NCBI GenBank assembly: GCA_020161245.1
Contig: JAIUOK010000037.1
Location: 1-47,274, forward strand
Direction: 5' to 3'
Length of the DNA stretch: 47,274 nt
Origin: Actinomycetota bacterium
GTDB taxonomy: Bacteria; Actinomycetota; Actinomycetes; S36-B12; CAIYMF01
The notes beneath the pieces are model-generated. The model was not told the DNA's origin. It saw nothing but the letters and a program-made list of their open reading frames with translations, and did no database searches. The translations under genes and the position numbers were made by a program. Of this stretch, positions 15,980 to 24,722 are shown in pieces. How positions within the stretch are numbered: the stretch's first letter is position 1; the number at the start of each line of letters is the position of its first letter.

Positions 15980-17245
15980 CTAGACCTGAGCAGGCGTGCC
16001 GGTGACCGAGTCCAGCGGGATCGCGGTGTAGAGCGGGGGCTCCTGGTCCGGTGTCAGGGCGGTGGGCCCGTAGATCCACTCCGTGAAGGAGTAGTCGTAG
16101 GTGTCGCGCGCCCGAAGGAGGAGGTTGCGCTGCTCACGCTTGATGCCGTCGAGGTGCCAGAGCTCGCCCCACGCGCGCCCGGTGGTGAGGACGCGGCGGC
16201 AGTGCTCCGGGCGCACCGCGTCGTAGGCGGCGAGGGCCGCGGCCCAGTCGACGCCGCTGCCGTCGGACGTGCGCTGCGCGCCCTGGGCGCCGACGTGCTC
16301 GGCGAGGACCCAGCCGTCCTCGATCGCCATGATCGCGCCTTGGGCCATGTACTGCAGGGGCGGATGCGCGGCGTCGCCGAGCAGGGCGATCCGGCCGTAG
16401 ACCCACTGCATCACGGGATCACGGTCGAACATCCGCCACCAGCGGTCGCGCCACATCAGCGGAAGGCCCTTCTGGACCTGCTCGCACGTGCCGTCGAACG
16501 CGCCGTCGAGCTCGTCGGGGGTCCCCCAGTCCGGCTCGCCCGCCACCGCCTTGGGCGACTGGAAGACCGCGACCTGGTTGAACATCTGGCCGCCGCGCAG
16601 GGGGTACTGCACGAAGTGGCAGCGCGGGCCGATGTAGACCACGACGTCCTTCTCGCGGACGCCGTTGTCGCGCACCTCGTCGAAGGGGATAGCCGCGCGG
16701 TAGGCGACGTAGTTGGAGCTGACCGGCGCATCGGCGACGAGGGTGTTGCGGGCTACAGAGTGGATCCCGTCGGCGGCGATGACGATCTCGGCGGTGTCCC
16801 TGGTGCCGTCGGCGAACACGGCCGTGGCGGTGGCGCCGTCCTGCTCGTAGGCGACGCACTGGGTGTCGGTGATGAGCTCGACGCCCTCGCGCTGGGCAGC
16901 GCGCAGGAAGATCCCGTGCAGGTCGCTGCGGTGGATGACCATGTACGGGAAGCCGTACTTGCGCTCGAGGTCGACGAGGTCGAGGCGGGTGAGCTCGGAG
17001 CCGTCGGTCGCATCCTTCATCACCATCGCCTCGGGCAGCACGCCGAGCGATTTCGCCTCGTGGAGCAGGCCGTACGCATCGAGGATGCGCGTGCAGTTCG
17101 GCGCGATCTGCAGGCCGGCGCCCACCTCGCCGAACTCCGACGACCGCTCGTAGAGGCGGACGCGGATGCCCTTGCGGGCGAGGGCGGTCGCGGCGGACAG
17201 CCCGCCGATGCCTCCGCCGACGATGAGGACGTCAGGGTCGGTCAT
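15980..17245 (-). CDS. 3-hydroxybenzoate 6-hydroxylase (FAD monooxygenase)
   Basis: A 421-residue class A flavoprotein monooxygenase that would convert 3-hydroxybenzoate to gentisate with NADH and oxygen. Motifs are the dinucleotide fold GGGIGGLSAATAL (residues 9-21), the DG motif IAADGIHS, and GDAAHPPLQYMAQGA, which binds the flavin ribityl/phosphate. CHFVQYPLRGGQMFN aligns with the substrate-site histidine region of the Rhodococcus enzyme as I recall it. A salicylate 1-hydroxylase is the main alternative, but the operon partners (gentisate dioxygenase, maleylpyruvate isomerase, fumarylpyruvate hydrolase) point to the 6-hydroxylase. CAGGAG lies eight bases before the ATG at 17245. It is the last enzyme gene of the operon. 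Confidence 0.9.
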   Translation of the reverse strand: MTDPDVLIVGGGIGGLSAATALARKGIRVRLYERSSEFGEVGAGLQIAPNCTRILDAYGLLHEAKSLGVLPEAMVMKDATDGSELTRLDLVDLERKYGFPYMVIHRSDLHGIFLRAAQREGVELITDTQCVAYEQDGATATAVFADGTRDTAEIVIAADGIHSVARNTLVADAPVSSNYVAYRAAIPFDEVRDNGVREKDVVVYIGPRCHFVQYPLRGGQMFNQVAVFQSPKAVAGEPDWGTPDELDGAFDGTCEQVQKGLPLMWRDRWWRMFDRDPVMQWVYGRIALLGDAAHPPLQYMAQGAIMAIEDGWVLAEHVGAQGAQRTSDGSGVDWAAALAAYDAVRPEHCRRVLTTGRAWGELWHLDGIKREQRNLLLRARDTYDYSFTEWIYGPTALTPDQEPPLYTAIPLDSVTGTPAQV

Positions 17246-17292
17246 GGCAGTCTCCTGGTTCGAGGTCGGTGTGGTTCTGGGCTGCTTCGGCG

Positions 17293-17976
17293 TCAGAGCC
17301 AGGCAGGCTGGTCGGGGCCGAGCCGCGCGCGGCCGCATGCGTAGGCGGCGATGTCGGCGAGGCTGCCCTCGATGGCAGCGGGGACGTCGGCGCCGGGGAT
17401 GTCCCACCGATGCCCGCCAGCGTGGAGGACGAGGGCGGGTTGGTCGGCGAGCGCTGCCCGGCGTGCGACGACGTCGCTGACGAGTGCGGTGAGGAAGTCC
17501 TCGGGCAGGTCGGCGAACGCGACCCCGCCCTTCAGGTCGACGGCGTGGACCATCACCTCGCGCGCGCGCATCCACGGGATCTCCGACGCCGGCACGGTCC
17601 GGCCCTGCGCCGTCACGACGTCCGCGGCCCACGCCTGCTCGGACAGCTGCGCCATACCGTTGGCGAGAGCGGTCCCCGACTGGGCGAAGCGCTCGCGCAG
17701 CTCGGCCCCGGGCAGCGCCGCTCCCGTCTCGATGTCCGCGTTGCGCTGGTCCATCGAGGAGTACATGGGCGTCTCTACACCGGTGCGCGCCCAGGTCACG
17801 AGGTTGACCAGCGCCCGGGCGTTGCCGTCGAGATGAGCCACGACGTGGGCCCGTGTCCAGCCCGGCAGACCGCTCGGTTCCGCGAGCGCGCCGCCGGGCT
17901 CGTCGGCGATCGCCCGCTCGCACAACTGCGTGCCGATCGCGGTCCAGCGCAGCGCGTCGCCGAGTGTCCGCACCAT
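17293..17976 (-). CDS. Mycothiol-dependent maleylpyruvate isomerase
   Basis: A 227-residue DinB-like/MDMPI protein that isomerises maleylpyruvate to fumarylpyruvate using mycothiol as cofactor. The Zn site can be read as His48 in WTRAHVVAHLDGN plus the Glu and His of AREVMVHAVDL, the same arrangement as in the Corynebacterium enzyme. The conserved C-terminal Arg is in YACGRARLG. Its presence implies that the host makes mycothiol and so is an actinomycete. The ATG at 17976 shares its A with the TGA of the upstream hydrolase gene, so translation is coupled. Confidence 0.93.
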   Translation of the reverse strand: MVRTLGDALRWTAIGTQLCERAIADEPGGALAEPSGLPGWTRAHVVAHLDGNARALVNLVTWARTGVETPMYSSMDQRNADIETGAALPGAELRERFAQSGTALANGMAQLSEQAWAADVVTAQGRTVPASEIPWMRAREVMVHAVDLKGGVAFADLPEDFLTALVSDVVARRAALADQPALVLHAGGHRWDIPGADVPAAIEGSLADIAAYACGRARLGPDQPAWL

Positions 17977-18818
17977 CAGACGATCTCGGCGACGGCGCGG
18001 TTCTCGGTGCGTCCCAGCCCGGAGATCTCGGTGACGAGGACGTCGCCGTCCGCGAGATAACGGGCGGGCTTGCGGGCGTGCCCCACGCCGCCGGGGGTGC
18101 CGGAGGCGATCACGTCGCCCGGGCGCAGCGTGAGGATGGTCGAGATGTACTCGACCAGCGCGACCGGGTCGAAGACCAGGTCGCCGGTGCTCGCCTTCTG
18201 CACCACCTCGCCGTTGACCAGCCCCTGCAGCTCCAGCTCCGGGCGCACCCCGCCGGGGAGCTCGTCGGGCGTCACGAGGAAGGGGCCGAACGGGGTCGTC
18301 GCCTCCCAGGTCTTTCCCTGGTCCCACATCGGGGTGCGGTACTGCCAGTCGCGCATGGTGACGTCGTTGAGCACCGCGAAACCGGCGATGGCGGCCTCCG
18401 CCGCAGCACCCGACGCACGGCGCGCGGTCGAGCCGACCACCACGGCGAGCTCGGCCTCCCAGTCGACGGCGTCGGACTCCGGGGCCAGCGCGATGTCGTC
18501 CGTGGCCCCGATGAGCGCCTCCGGGTACTTCGCGAACAGGGTGGGGTAGGTGGGCAGCTCGCGGCCCATCTCGAGGATGTGGTTGCGGTAGTTCAGGCCG
18601 ACGCACACGACCTTGCCCGGGCGGGGGATCAGCGGTGCGAAGTCGGCGCCCTCGAGCGGGTGCTCGACGCCGGCGGCCGCCGCGGCCGCCCCCTGCCAGC
18701 CAGGGGACGCGAGCAGCGCGCCGACGTCGGCGTGCCCCGTCTCGATCAGACGGTCGCCGTCGACGCGGACTGCGGCGGTGCCGGAGCCGGAGCCGGTACG
18801 GATGGTCGCGAGCTTCAT
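17976..18818 (-). CDS. Fumarylpyruvate hydrolase (FAH family)
   Basis: A 280-residue fumarylacetoacetate-hydrolase-fold enzyme. It would split fumarylpyruvate into fumarate and pyruvate, the last step of the gentisate route. The catalytic core begins at KVVCVGLNYRNHILEMG (about residue 70). The metal ligands are the acidic residues in DWEAELAVVVG and the Asp of VLNDVTMRDWQ, and GDVIASGTPGGVG is the family signature near the C-terminus. The N-terminal 60-residue domain is the usual small cap. It starts five bases after the stop of gentisate dioxygenase. A homologous substrate such as acylpyruvate is possible but the operon argues otherwise. Confidence 0.93.
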   Translation of the reverse strand: MKLATIRTGSGSGTAAVRVDGDRLIETGHADVGALLASPGWQGAAAAAAGVEHPLEGADFAPLIPRPGKVVCVGLNYRNHILEMGRELPTYPTLFAKYPEALIGATDDIALAPESDAVDWEAELAVVVGSTARRASGAAAEAAIAGFAVLNDVTMRDWQYRTPMWDQGKTWEATTPFGPFLVTPDELPGGVRPELELQGLVNGEVVQKASTGDLVFDPVALVEYISTILTLRPGDVIASGTPGGVGHARKPARYLADGDVLVTEISGLGRTENRAVAEIV

Positions 18819-18823
18819 GGGCG

Positions 18824-19948
18824 TCAGGCCTTCTCGGAGCGGTAGAGGTGCAGGGCGTCGAAGATCGGGGCGTCGGAGAAGCGGAAGAGATCGAGCGCGG
18901 CGGAGTCCGATCCGTCCTGGCCGGCATCGGCCGAGACCGACCAGTCCGTCCACGACGGGACGACGAACATGTCGCCGCGCTCGACGGCCCAGGTCTCGCC
19001 GCCCACCGTGACCCGCCCCGCGCCGTCGAAGACCTGGAACACCGACGAGCCGACCTCGCGCAGCGGCGACGACTCCCGGCCGGCCGCGATGCGGTGCATC
19101 TCCGTGCGGATGGTCGGCAGCACGTCGCCTCCGGTGGCCGGGTTGGTGAACCGCACCAGCGCGTGGCCCGGCTCCACCACGCCGCGGAAGCCCTCGGACT
19201 CCAGCGCGAGCTGGTCGCGCAGCGCCGCGTCCGTGTGCACCCACCGGTAGGCCAGCAGCGGCGAGCCGGTGCCGGCCTGCACGCCGACGGGGGTCAGACC
19301 GGGATGGCCCCACAGCCGCTCCGAGCGCGAGCGGTCCGGCGTCGCGTGCTCCTCCTCGGTCACCTCGTCGCGGCCGAACTCGAAGAACTGCGACTCCGTG
19401 ACGTACTGGAACGGGATATCCAGCCCGTCGATCCACGCCATGGGGGCGCTGCTGGCGTTGTGGTGGGCGTGCCAGTTCCAGCCCGCCTGCGGCAGGAAGT
19501 CGCCGCGGCGCATGGGGACCGGGTCGCGCCCGACGATGGTCCAGACACCCTCGCCCTCGACCACGAACCGGAAGGCATGCTGCGTGTGCCGGTGCTCAGG
19601 GGCGTCCTCGCCGGGCATGAGGTACTGGATGGCGGCCCACAGCGTCGGCGTCGCGTACGGCTTGCCCCCCAGCGCCGGGTTGGCCAGCGCGATGGCGCGG
19701 CGCTCGCCGCCCCGGCCGACCGGCACGAGCTCCCCCGCGCGATCGGCGAGGCGGATCAGGTTCCGCCACCGCCACAGGTGAGGGCGGGCCTTGGTCCGCG
19801 GGTGGGCGGGCATGAGATCGCCGATCTCGGTCCACAGCGGGATGAGGAACTCGCCCTCGAAACCCTCGTACAGGTCGGCGAGGGCATCCGACGGCGTCGG
19901 CTGCTCCGGCGACTCCACCATCCGGATGGGGAACGTCTCGACCACCAT
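18824..19948 (-). CDS. Gentisate 1,2-dioxygenase
   Basis: A 374-residue bicupin that opens gentisate to maleylpyruvate with iron and oxygen. The N-terminal cupin holds the three iron-binding histidines, His119 and His121 in EHRHTQHAFRFVVEG and His160 in GWNWHAHHN. The second cupin (about residues 270-360, SSVFQVFDGAGRVTVGGETW, GDMFVVPSW) looks structural. The length is typical. First gene of the operon GDO - hydrolase - isomerase - hydroxylase. GAGAGGACG precedes the ATG at 19948; an alternative GTG lies just upstream. Together with its neighbours this gives a complete path from 3-hydroxybenzoate to the citric-acid cycle. Confidence 0.93.
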   Translation of the reverse strand: MVVETFPIRMVESPEQPTPSDALADLYEGFEGEFLIPLWTEIGDLMPAHPRTKARPHLWRWRNLIRLADRAGELVPVGRGGERRAIALANPALGGKPYATPTLWAAIQYLMPGEDAPEHRHTQHAFRFVVEGEGVWTIVGRDPVPMRRGDFLPQAGWNWHAHHNASSAPMAWIDGLDIPFQYVTESQFFEFGRDEVTEEEHATPDRSRSERLWGHPGLTPVGVQAGTGSPLLAYRWVHTDAALRDQLALESEGFRGVVEPGHALVRFTNPATGGDVLPTIRTEMHRIAAGRESSPLREVGSSVFQVFDGAGRVTVGGETWAVERGDMFVVPSWTDWSVSADAGQDGSDSAALDLFRFSDAPIFDALHLYRSEKA

Positions 19949-20018
19949 CACGCGTCCTCTCTCTGCGCCGGTCAGCTCCGCACGGCAGTGACAGGCTCCA
20001 AGAGCGGCGCATCGGCAG

Positions 20019-20034
20019 GACAGCGACTTCTGTC
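20019..20034. promoter_or_regulatory. Inverted repeat upstream of the gentisate operon
   Basis: GACAG-CGACTT-CTGTC is a five-base inverted repeat with a six-base spacer, 70 bases before the gentisate dioxygenase start and on the far side facing tesB. It may be the site of the IclR regulator, but the arms are short and no clear -35/-10 pair accompanies it. Confidence 0.3.
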
Positions 20035-20167
20035 TTGAAGAAGTTCGGTCCGAGTCCTCGATGCCCGACCGGGCAGCGGTGGGCGCGGTGCGCCCGGCGC
20101 CTGCCGGCAGGCACCGGTGGGGCGGCTCAGTCCGGCCTAGCCGGAGTGAGGCGCTTAGATAAGGCCC

Positions 20168-21019
20168 ATGGTCGCGTCTGTCGTCGAGCTCGTGGAGCTG
20201 CTGTCGCTCGAGCATGTCGACGACGACATCCTGCGCGGCCCCGCGCCGGCGACGACGCTGCAGCGGGTGTTCGGCGGCCAGGTGCTCGCGCAGGCGCTCA
20301 TGGCTGGCGCGCGCACGGTCGACGCCGACCGGCCGCCGCACTCGCTGCACGGCTACTTCCTGCGCCCCGGCGACCCGACGACGCCGATCGTCTACGTCGT
20401 CGAGCGCACCCGCGACGGCGGCTCGTTCACCACGCGCCGCGTGATCGCGCGCCAGCACGGCCGGCCGATCTTCCACATGACGGCGTCGTTCCAGACCGTC
20501 GAGGACGGCCTCGAGCACCAGGACCCGATGCCCAACGCGCCCGAGCCCGAGGGCCTGCCGTCGCTGGCGGAGCGGATCGCCGCATCGAACCGGCCGGTGT
20601 CGCCCGACGAGTGGGGCGTGCTCGACGTCCGCTACGCCGAGGAGTCCGACGACCGCCTCGCGGTCTGGATGCGCACCATCGACCGACTGCCCGACGACCC
20701 GATCCTGCACGCCTGTGTGCTCGCCTACGCCAGCGACCTCACCATCCTCGGCACCGCGCTGCGCCCGCACGGCATCGGCTTCGAGCACCCCGGCCTCATC
20801 AGCGCGTCGATCGACCACGCGATGTGGTTCCACCGGCCGCTGCGCGTCGACGAGTGGGTGCTCTACGACCAGGACACGCCATCGGCGTCGGGCGGCCGCG
20901 GGATCGGGCGTGGCCGGATCTTCAGCCACGACGGCCGGCTCGTGGCGACCACCGTTCAGGAGGGGCTCATGCGAATGCGCCGCCCCGCAACCGAGCCGGA
21001 CGCTGGACAATCTGCCTAG
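20168..21019 (+). CDS. tesB: Acyl-CoA thioesterase II
   Basis: A 283-residue double-hotdog thioesterase that hydrolyses acyl-CoA to free acid and CoA. Both halves are visible: FGGQVLAQALMAGARTV and LHGYFLRPGDPTTPIVY in the first, SIDHAMWFHRPLRVDEW and ATTVQEGLMR in the second. The catalytic triad of TesB is Asp/Thr/Gln; here the Asp is in SIDHAMWF, the middle position is likely the Ser of SASGGRG, and the Gln is in TVQEG. The ATG is preceded by TAGATA with six bases between, suggesting a leaderless start. Divergent from the gentisate operon; no functional link is evident. Confidence 0.93.
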   Translation: MVASVVELVELLSLEHVDDDILRGPAPATTLQRVFGGQVLAQALMAGARTVDADRPPHSLHGYFLRPGDPTTPIVYVVERTRDGGSFTTRRVIARQHGRPIFHMTASFQTVEDGLEHQDPMPNAPEPEGLPSLAERIAASNRPVSPDEWGVLDVRYAEESDDRLAVWMRTIDRLPDDPILHACVLAYASDLTILGTALRPHGIGFEHPGLISASIDHAMWFHRPLRVDEWVLYDQDTPSASGGRGIGRGRIFSHDGRLVATTVQEGLMRMRRPATEPDAGQSA

Positions 21020-21137
21020 CGAGAATCCAGATCGGCAAGCATCGAGCCAGCCTCTGAGCAGCGGCTTGCGCGAGAAGGCCAGCCTCTCCACAGTGTGCGG
21101 CTCCAGAGTGATCAGGCAGCACGACGAGGGAGACCCG

Positions 21138-22490
21138 GTGGAGAACCACCCCGCGAGCATCTGGGGCGACGAGACCCCCGTCGTCGCGTCCGTGCTGGCG
21201 TGGGCGGCGCAGCGCGTCGTCACGGCCTCCGACCCCAAGTGGACGGCGCGGCCCGCCTCCGAGCTGGCCGCGGAGACCGGCTTGACGGTGACGCCCGAGG
21301 GCATCGGCGCGCAGGAGGCGCTGCGCATCTTCCGCGAGGTGCTCGCCCCGGCCACCCGCGCGCAGGACGACCCGCTCAACCTCGCCTACATCCCCGCCGC
21401 TCCGACACGGGCGGCCGTGAGCTTCGACCTCGCCACGAGCGCGGCCAACGTCTTCGCCGGCTACTGGGAGTCGGGCGCGGGCGCGATCCACGCGGAGAAC
21501 CAGGCGCTCGCCTGGATCTGCTCGCTGCTCGGCTGGCCGAGGACGGCCGGCGGCGTCTTCGTGTCCGGGGGCACCACCGGCAACCTCTCCGCGCTCGTCG
21601 CGGCACGCCACGGCGCCGAGCAGAAGCACGGCCACCCGGCCGGTCGCTGGAAGCTGGCCTGCACCGCCGACGCGCACTCGTCGATCCGCGCCGCCGCGCG
21701 CGTCATGGACGTCGAGGTCGTGGAGGTGCCGGGCGACGAGCTCGGGCGACTCACCGGGCCCGCGCTCGACGCCGTCCTGTCGCAGACGCCCGACGTCTTC
21801 GGCGTCGTCTGCTCCGCCGGCACCACCAACTCCGGCGTGGTCGACGACCTCGTCGGCGTGGCAGACGCGTGCGAGAAGCACGGCGTGTGGATGCACGTCG
21901 ACGGCGCCTACGGCGGCGCGGGGCTCTGCGCGCCGTCGGTGCGCCACCTCTTCGACGGCATCGAGCGGGCCGACTCGTTCATCGTCGACCCGCACAAGTG
22001 GCTGTTCGCGCCCTACGACGCGTGCGCCCTCGTCTACCGCGAGCCCGAGAAGGGCATCGACGCTCACGCGCAGCGGGCCAGCTACCTCGACCAGGTCGAC
22101 CGCGCGGAGTGGAACCCCTCCGACCTCGCGGTGCACCTCTCGCGGCGCGCGCGGGGGCTGCCGTTCTGGTTCAGCCTCGCCACGCACGGCACCGACAGGT
22201 ACGCGGCAGCGGTGGAGCGCAGCATCGCGACGGCGCGCGTGGTCGCCGAGGCCATCACCGACTCCGACCATCTCGAGCTGTGCTTCGAGCCGCAGCTGTC
22301 GGTGGTGCTGTTCGAGCGCCCGGGCTGGACCGACGATCAGTACACGGCATGGTCGACGCGGCTGGCCAAGGACGGCGTCATCCTCGTGCTGCCCACGCGG
22401 TGGCAGGGGCGGACGGTCCTGCGACTGGCGTTCGTCAACCCGATGACCCACGCCGACGACGTGATCGCGGCGCTCGACACGCTGCGCTGA
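21138..22490 (+). CDS. PLP-dependent group II amino-acid decarboxylase
   Basis: A 450-residue fold-type I decarboxylase. The PLP lysine is Lys287 in IVDPHKWLF, the ring-stacking His180 lies in TADAHSSI, and Asp255 in WMHVDGAYGG contacts the pyridine nitrogen. SGGTTGNLSAL binds the phosphate. This family decarboxylates aromatic L-amino acids, glutamate or 2,4-diaminobutyrate; which one is used cannot be read from the sequence. The C-terminal domain (residues 350-450) is complete. The GTG at 21138 follows GAGGGAGA; a longer frame upstream overlaps tesB and is not coding. It converges on the GGDEF gene with only three bases between the stops. Confidence 0.88.
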   Translation: MENHPASIWGDETPVVASVLAWAAQRVVTASDPKWTARPASELAAETGLTVTPEGIGAQEALRIFREVLAPATRAQDDPLNLAYIPAAPTRAAVSFDLATSAANVFAGYWESGAGAIHAENQALAWICSLLGWPRTAGGVFVSGGTTGNLSALVAARHGAEQKHGHPAGRWKLACTADAHSSIRAAARVMDVEVVEVPGDELGRLTGPALDAVLSQTPDVFGVVCSAGTTNSGVVDDLVGVADACEKHGVWMHVDGAYGGAGLCAPSVRHLFDGIERADSFIVDPHKWLFAPYDACALVYREPEKGIDAHAQRASYLDQVDRAEWNPSDLAVHLSRRARGLPFWFSLATHGTDRYAAAVERSIATARVVAEAITDSDHLELCFEPQLSVVLFERPGWTDDQYTAWSTRLAKDGVILVLPTRWQGRTVLRLAFVNPMTHADDVIAALDTLR

Positions 22491-22493
22491 GCG

Positions 22494-24065
22494 CTAGAAC
22501 GACGCGCGCGGCTTGCCGCGGTACATCGCGACGTCGGCCGCGTGGAGCACCGAGCGCGGGTCGGTCATGAAGTCGTCGACGATCGCGACGCCGATGGACA
22601 CGCCGATCTCGACGTCGCGTCCGCGCACCCGGAAGGGCGGCACGATCGAGTCGCGGACGCGCTCCGCCAGCGCATCGACCTCGCCCTCGTCGTTCATCCA
22701 GGTGGCGAGCACGACGAACTCGTCGCCGCCGAGGCGCGCCACGGTGTCGTGCAGCCGCACGGCCTGCCGGAAGCGGCCGGCCACCTCGATGAGGACGTCG
22801 TCGCCGGCCTCGTGCCCGAAGGTGTCGTTGACCTCCTTGAACCGGTCGAGGTCGCAGAACAGCACCGCGACCACCTCGCCCGAGCGCTCGCGGCGGCGCA
22901 TCGCCTCGCCGATGCGGTCGAGCAGCAGCGCGCGGTTGGGCAGGCCGGTGAGGGCGTCGTGGTTGGCCTGGTACTCCAGCAGCGCCGCCGAGCGGTCGTG
23001 CTCGAGGACGAGCGTCGCGAGGTCGGTGCACTGCTGCGCGACGGTGTCGACGTCGTCGGGCACGCCGGCACCCGCTGCCCCGAACAGCTCGAGCTCGCCG
23101 GACTCCGACGCGACCGTGCCATCGCCGATGGCCCAGCGCCGTACGAGGTCGTCGCCGGCGGGACGCAGCTGCGCGGCCTCGGAGAGCACCACGCGGTCGG
23201 CCACGAGCAGCCGGAAGGGCAGGCCCCCCGTCGCCCGGGAGGCCAGCTCCACCACGGACGCGAGCTGCTCGTGCAGCGGCGCGCCGGTGGCCATCCGCTC
23301 GAGCACGCGGGCCTGGCCGCGCTCGAGCAGCGTCGCCCTGGCCAGCGCGGCGCGGGCGTCGTCGAGCACCTCGCGCTCGCGCTCGATGGCGGCGTCGACC
23401 CTGCGGAAGTAGCGGCGGACGTCGACGGCGATCCAGATGCCCAGGGCGATGGCGGCGATGAGCGCCGCGACGAGCAGGGCCGACTCGCGCACGGTCTTGA
23501 CGAAGCTGCTCTCGGCGTCGGCGACGTTCTGGGAGCGCCAGGTGACCGTCTCGAGATCGCCGAGCCGTCGGCTCTGCCGGGTGAACTCGCGCAGCACCGG
23601 CTCGGCCTGCATCGTCCAGAGGCTGTGCTCGAGCGGCTTGAGGGTGCCGGCCGGCACGCGCGCAAGGAGCCCGTCGACGTCGTCGAGCGCCTCGCGGTAG
23701 ACGCGAGGCATGGCGTCGTAGCCGGTCGTGCCGTCGGCGGAGACGACGCTGAGCCGCTGGTTGAGCAGCGCGCGCGCCACCTGCACGTCGCGGCGGGTCG
23801 CGCGGCTGTCGAGGTACTTCTCCATGACGACCGACAGCGCCAGGCTCTCGCGCATCGCCAGGACGACGTTGGTGCGCGTTGCCTCGCTGCTCGACAGCCC
23901 GTCGGCCTTGGCGCGGACGTCGGCCGCCTGGGCTGCGCCGGTGACGGCGAGCACGGCCAGCAGCCCGACCACGATCGCGGCCAGCACGTACTGGCCGACG
24001 CGCGGCCGGTACCGCTCGTCGGCGACGGAGGCACCCGCGTCCGGGCGGGCCGTGCCGTCGGTCAT
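22494..24065 (-). CDS. Membrane diguanylate cyclase (GGDEF)
   Basis: A 523-residue membrane protein. Transmembrane helices lie at about residues 27-48 and 196-216 and flank an outside, helical sensor domain of about 145 residues. After a short coiled segment (EREREVLDDARAALARATLL) comes a GAF-like region (about 235-350) and a GGDEF domain (about 360-520) with intact RLGGDEFVVL, DALTGLPNRALLLDR and DLDRFKEVND, so it should make c-di-GMP. The ATG at 24065 overlaps the stop of the lipoprotein gene (ATGA), and the two almost certainly act together, with the lipoprotein feeding a signal to the outer domain. Confidence 0.9.
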   Translation of the reverse strand: MTDGTARPDAGASVADERYRPRVGQYVLAAIVVGLLAVLAVTGAAQAADVRAKADGLSSSEATRTNVVLAMRESLALSVVMEKYLDSRATRRDVQVARALLNQRLSVVSADGTTGYDAMPRVYREALDDVDGLLARVPAGTLKPLEHSLWTMQAEPVLREFTRQSRRLGDLETVTWRSQNVADAESSFVKTVRESALLVAALIAAIALGIWIAVDVRRYFRRVDAAIEREREVLDDARAALARATLLERGQARVLERMATGAPLHEQLASVVELASRATGGLPFRLLVADRVVLSEAAQLRPAGDDLVRRWAIGDGTVASESGELELFGAAGAGVPDDVDTVAQQCTDLATLVLEHDRSAALLEYQANHDALTGLPNRALLLDRIGEAMRRRERSGEVVAVLFCDLDRFKEVNDTFGHEAGDDVLIEVAGRFRQAVRLHDTVARLGGDEFVVLATWMNDEGEVDALAERVRDSIVPPFRVRGRDVEIGVSIGVAIVDDFMTDPRSVLHAADVAMYRGKPRASF

Positions 24066-24619
24066 GAGCCTGTCGTCACCTCGATGCGGGTCAGGCTCCA
24101 GTTCCAGGCGTCGAGGTTGCCGGCGAGCGCGCTGCCGTCGGGGAAGATCAGGCGGACGGGGCCGCCCTGGTCGTAGGGGATGGGCTCGCCGTCGCGCTGG
24201 GTCGCGAGCAGGGCGTCACTGGCCTCGAGCGAGGAGACGGATGCCGCGTACTCGTAGTCGTTGAGCGCGATGGTGTCGATGGTCTCGGTGCTCGCGATGC
24301 CGGCCTTGTCGAGGACCTCGGACAGGCGCACGCCGGTGAACGACTGCTGCTTCTTCACGAACGGCTCGAACACGGTCACGGTCGTCGTGCCCATCGCCTC
24401 GAGCTGGGCCATCGTCATGCCGACGTCGCCGGCGGCCCCGCCCACGACCGTGAGCACCGGCTCGTCGACGCCGAGCGGGTCGATCGCCGCCTCGCCGTAC
24501 GGGTTGGTCGACGTGGCCGACGGCGTCGGTGACGTGGTCGCGGACGGCGCGGGCGACGCGCAGCCGGACACCACCAGAGCGGCCGCGGCGAGGCTGAGGA
24601 CGAGCAGTCGGGATCTCAC
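24062..24619 (-). CDS. Lipoprotein with a molybdopterin-binding-like domain and no metal cysteine
   Basis: A 185-residue lipoprotein. The signal ends in the lipobox VSGC with Cys20, followed by a Ser/Thr/Pro/Ala linker. The domain from about residue 55 (VLTVVGGAAGDVGMTMAQLE, FTGVRLSEVLDKAGI, ALNDYEYAASV, PVRLIFPDGS) resembles a sulfite-oxidase-type molybdopterin-binding fold as found in YedY-like proteins. Cys20 is the only cysteine, so the residue that binds molybdenum is missing, and the protein is more likely a ligand-binding sensor than an enzyme. GTG at 24619 has TACCGT exactly seven bases upstream (leaderless). It is the first gene of a two-gene operon with the GGDEF protein. Confidence 0.8.
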   Translation of the reverse strand: MRSRLLVLSLAAAALVVSGCASPAPSATTSPTPSATSTNPYGEAAIDPLGVDEPVLTVVGGAAGDVGMTMAQLEAMGTTTVTVFEPFVKKQQSFTGVRLSEVLDKAGIASTETIDTIALNDYEYAASVSSLEASDALLATQRDGEPIPYDQGGPVRLIFPDGSALAGNLDAWNWSLTRIEVTTGS

Positions 24620-24632
24620 CCTTATGACGGTA
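24620..24632 (-). promoter_or_regulatory. Leaderless -10 box for the lipoprotein-GGDEF operon
   Basis: TACCGT on the minus strand (24632-24627), then seven bases, then the GTG at 24619. The same six bases and spacing occur before the hydrolase gene at 45776. No Shine-Dalgarno sequence. Confidence 0.6.
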
Positions 24633-24722
24633 CGGAGAGGCTTCTCGGGAAGCCCCCGGCCAACCTCAAGATTGGCTCAGTCCTGCGGCCGCACGCGTAA
24701 CGGCTGCTGCCGGTACCGCGTT

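Noticed and set aside
18824..21379. An extended minus-strand frame fusing gentisate dioxygenase to about 480 extra N-terminal residues
   Set aside because: The extra part is antisense to tesB and lacks domains; the ATG at 19948 with a GAGAGG site gives the normal length.
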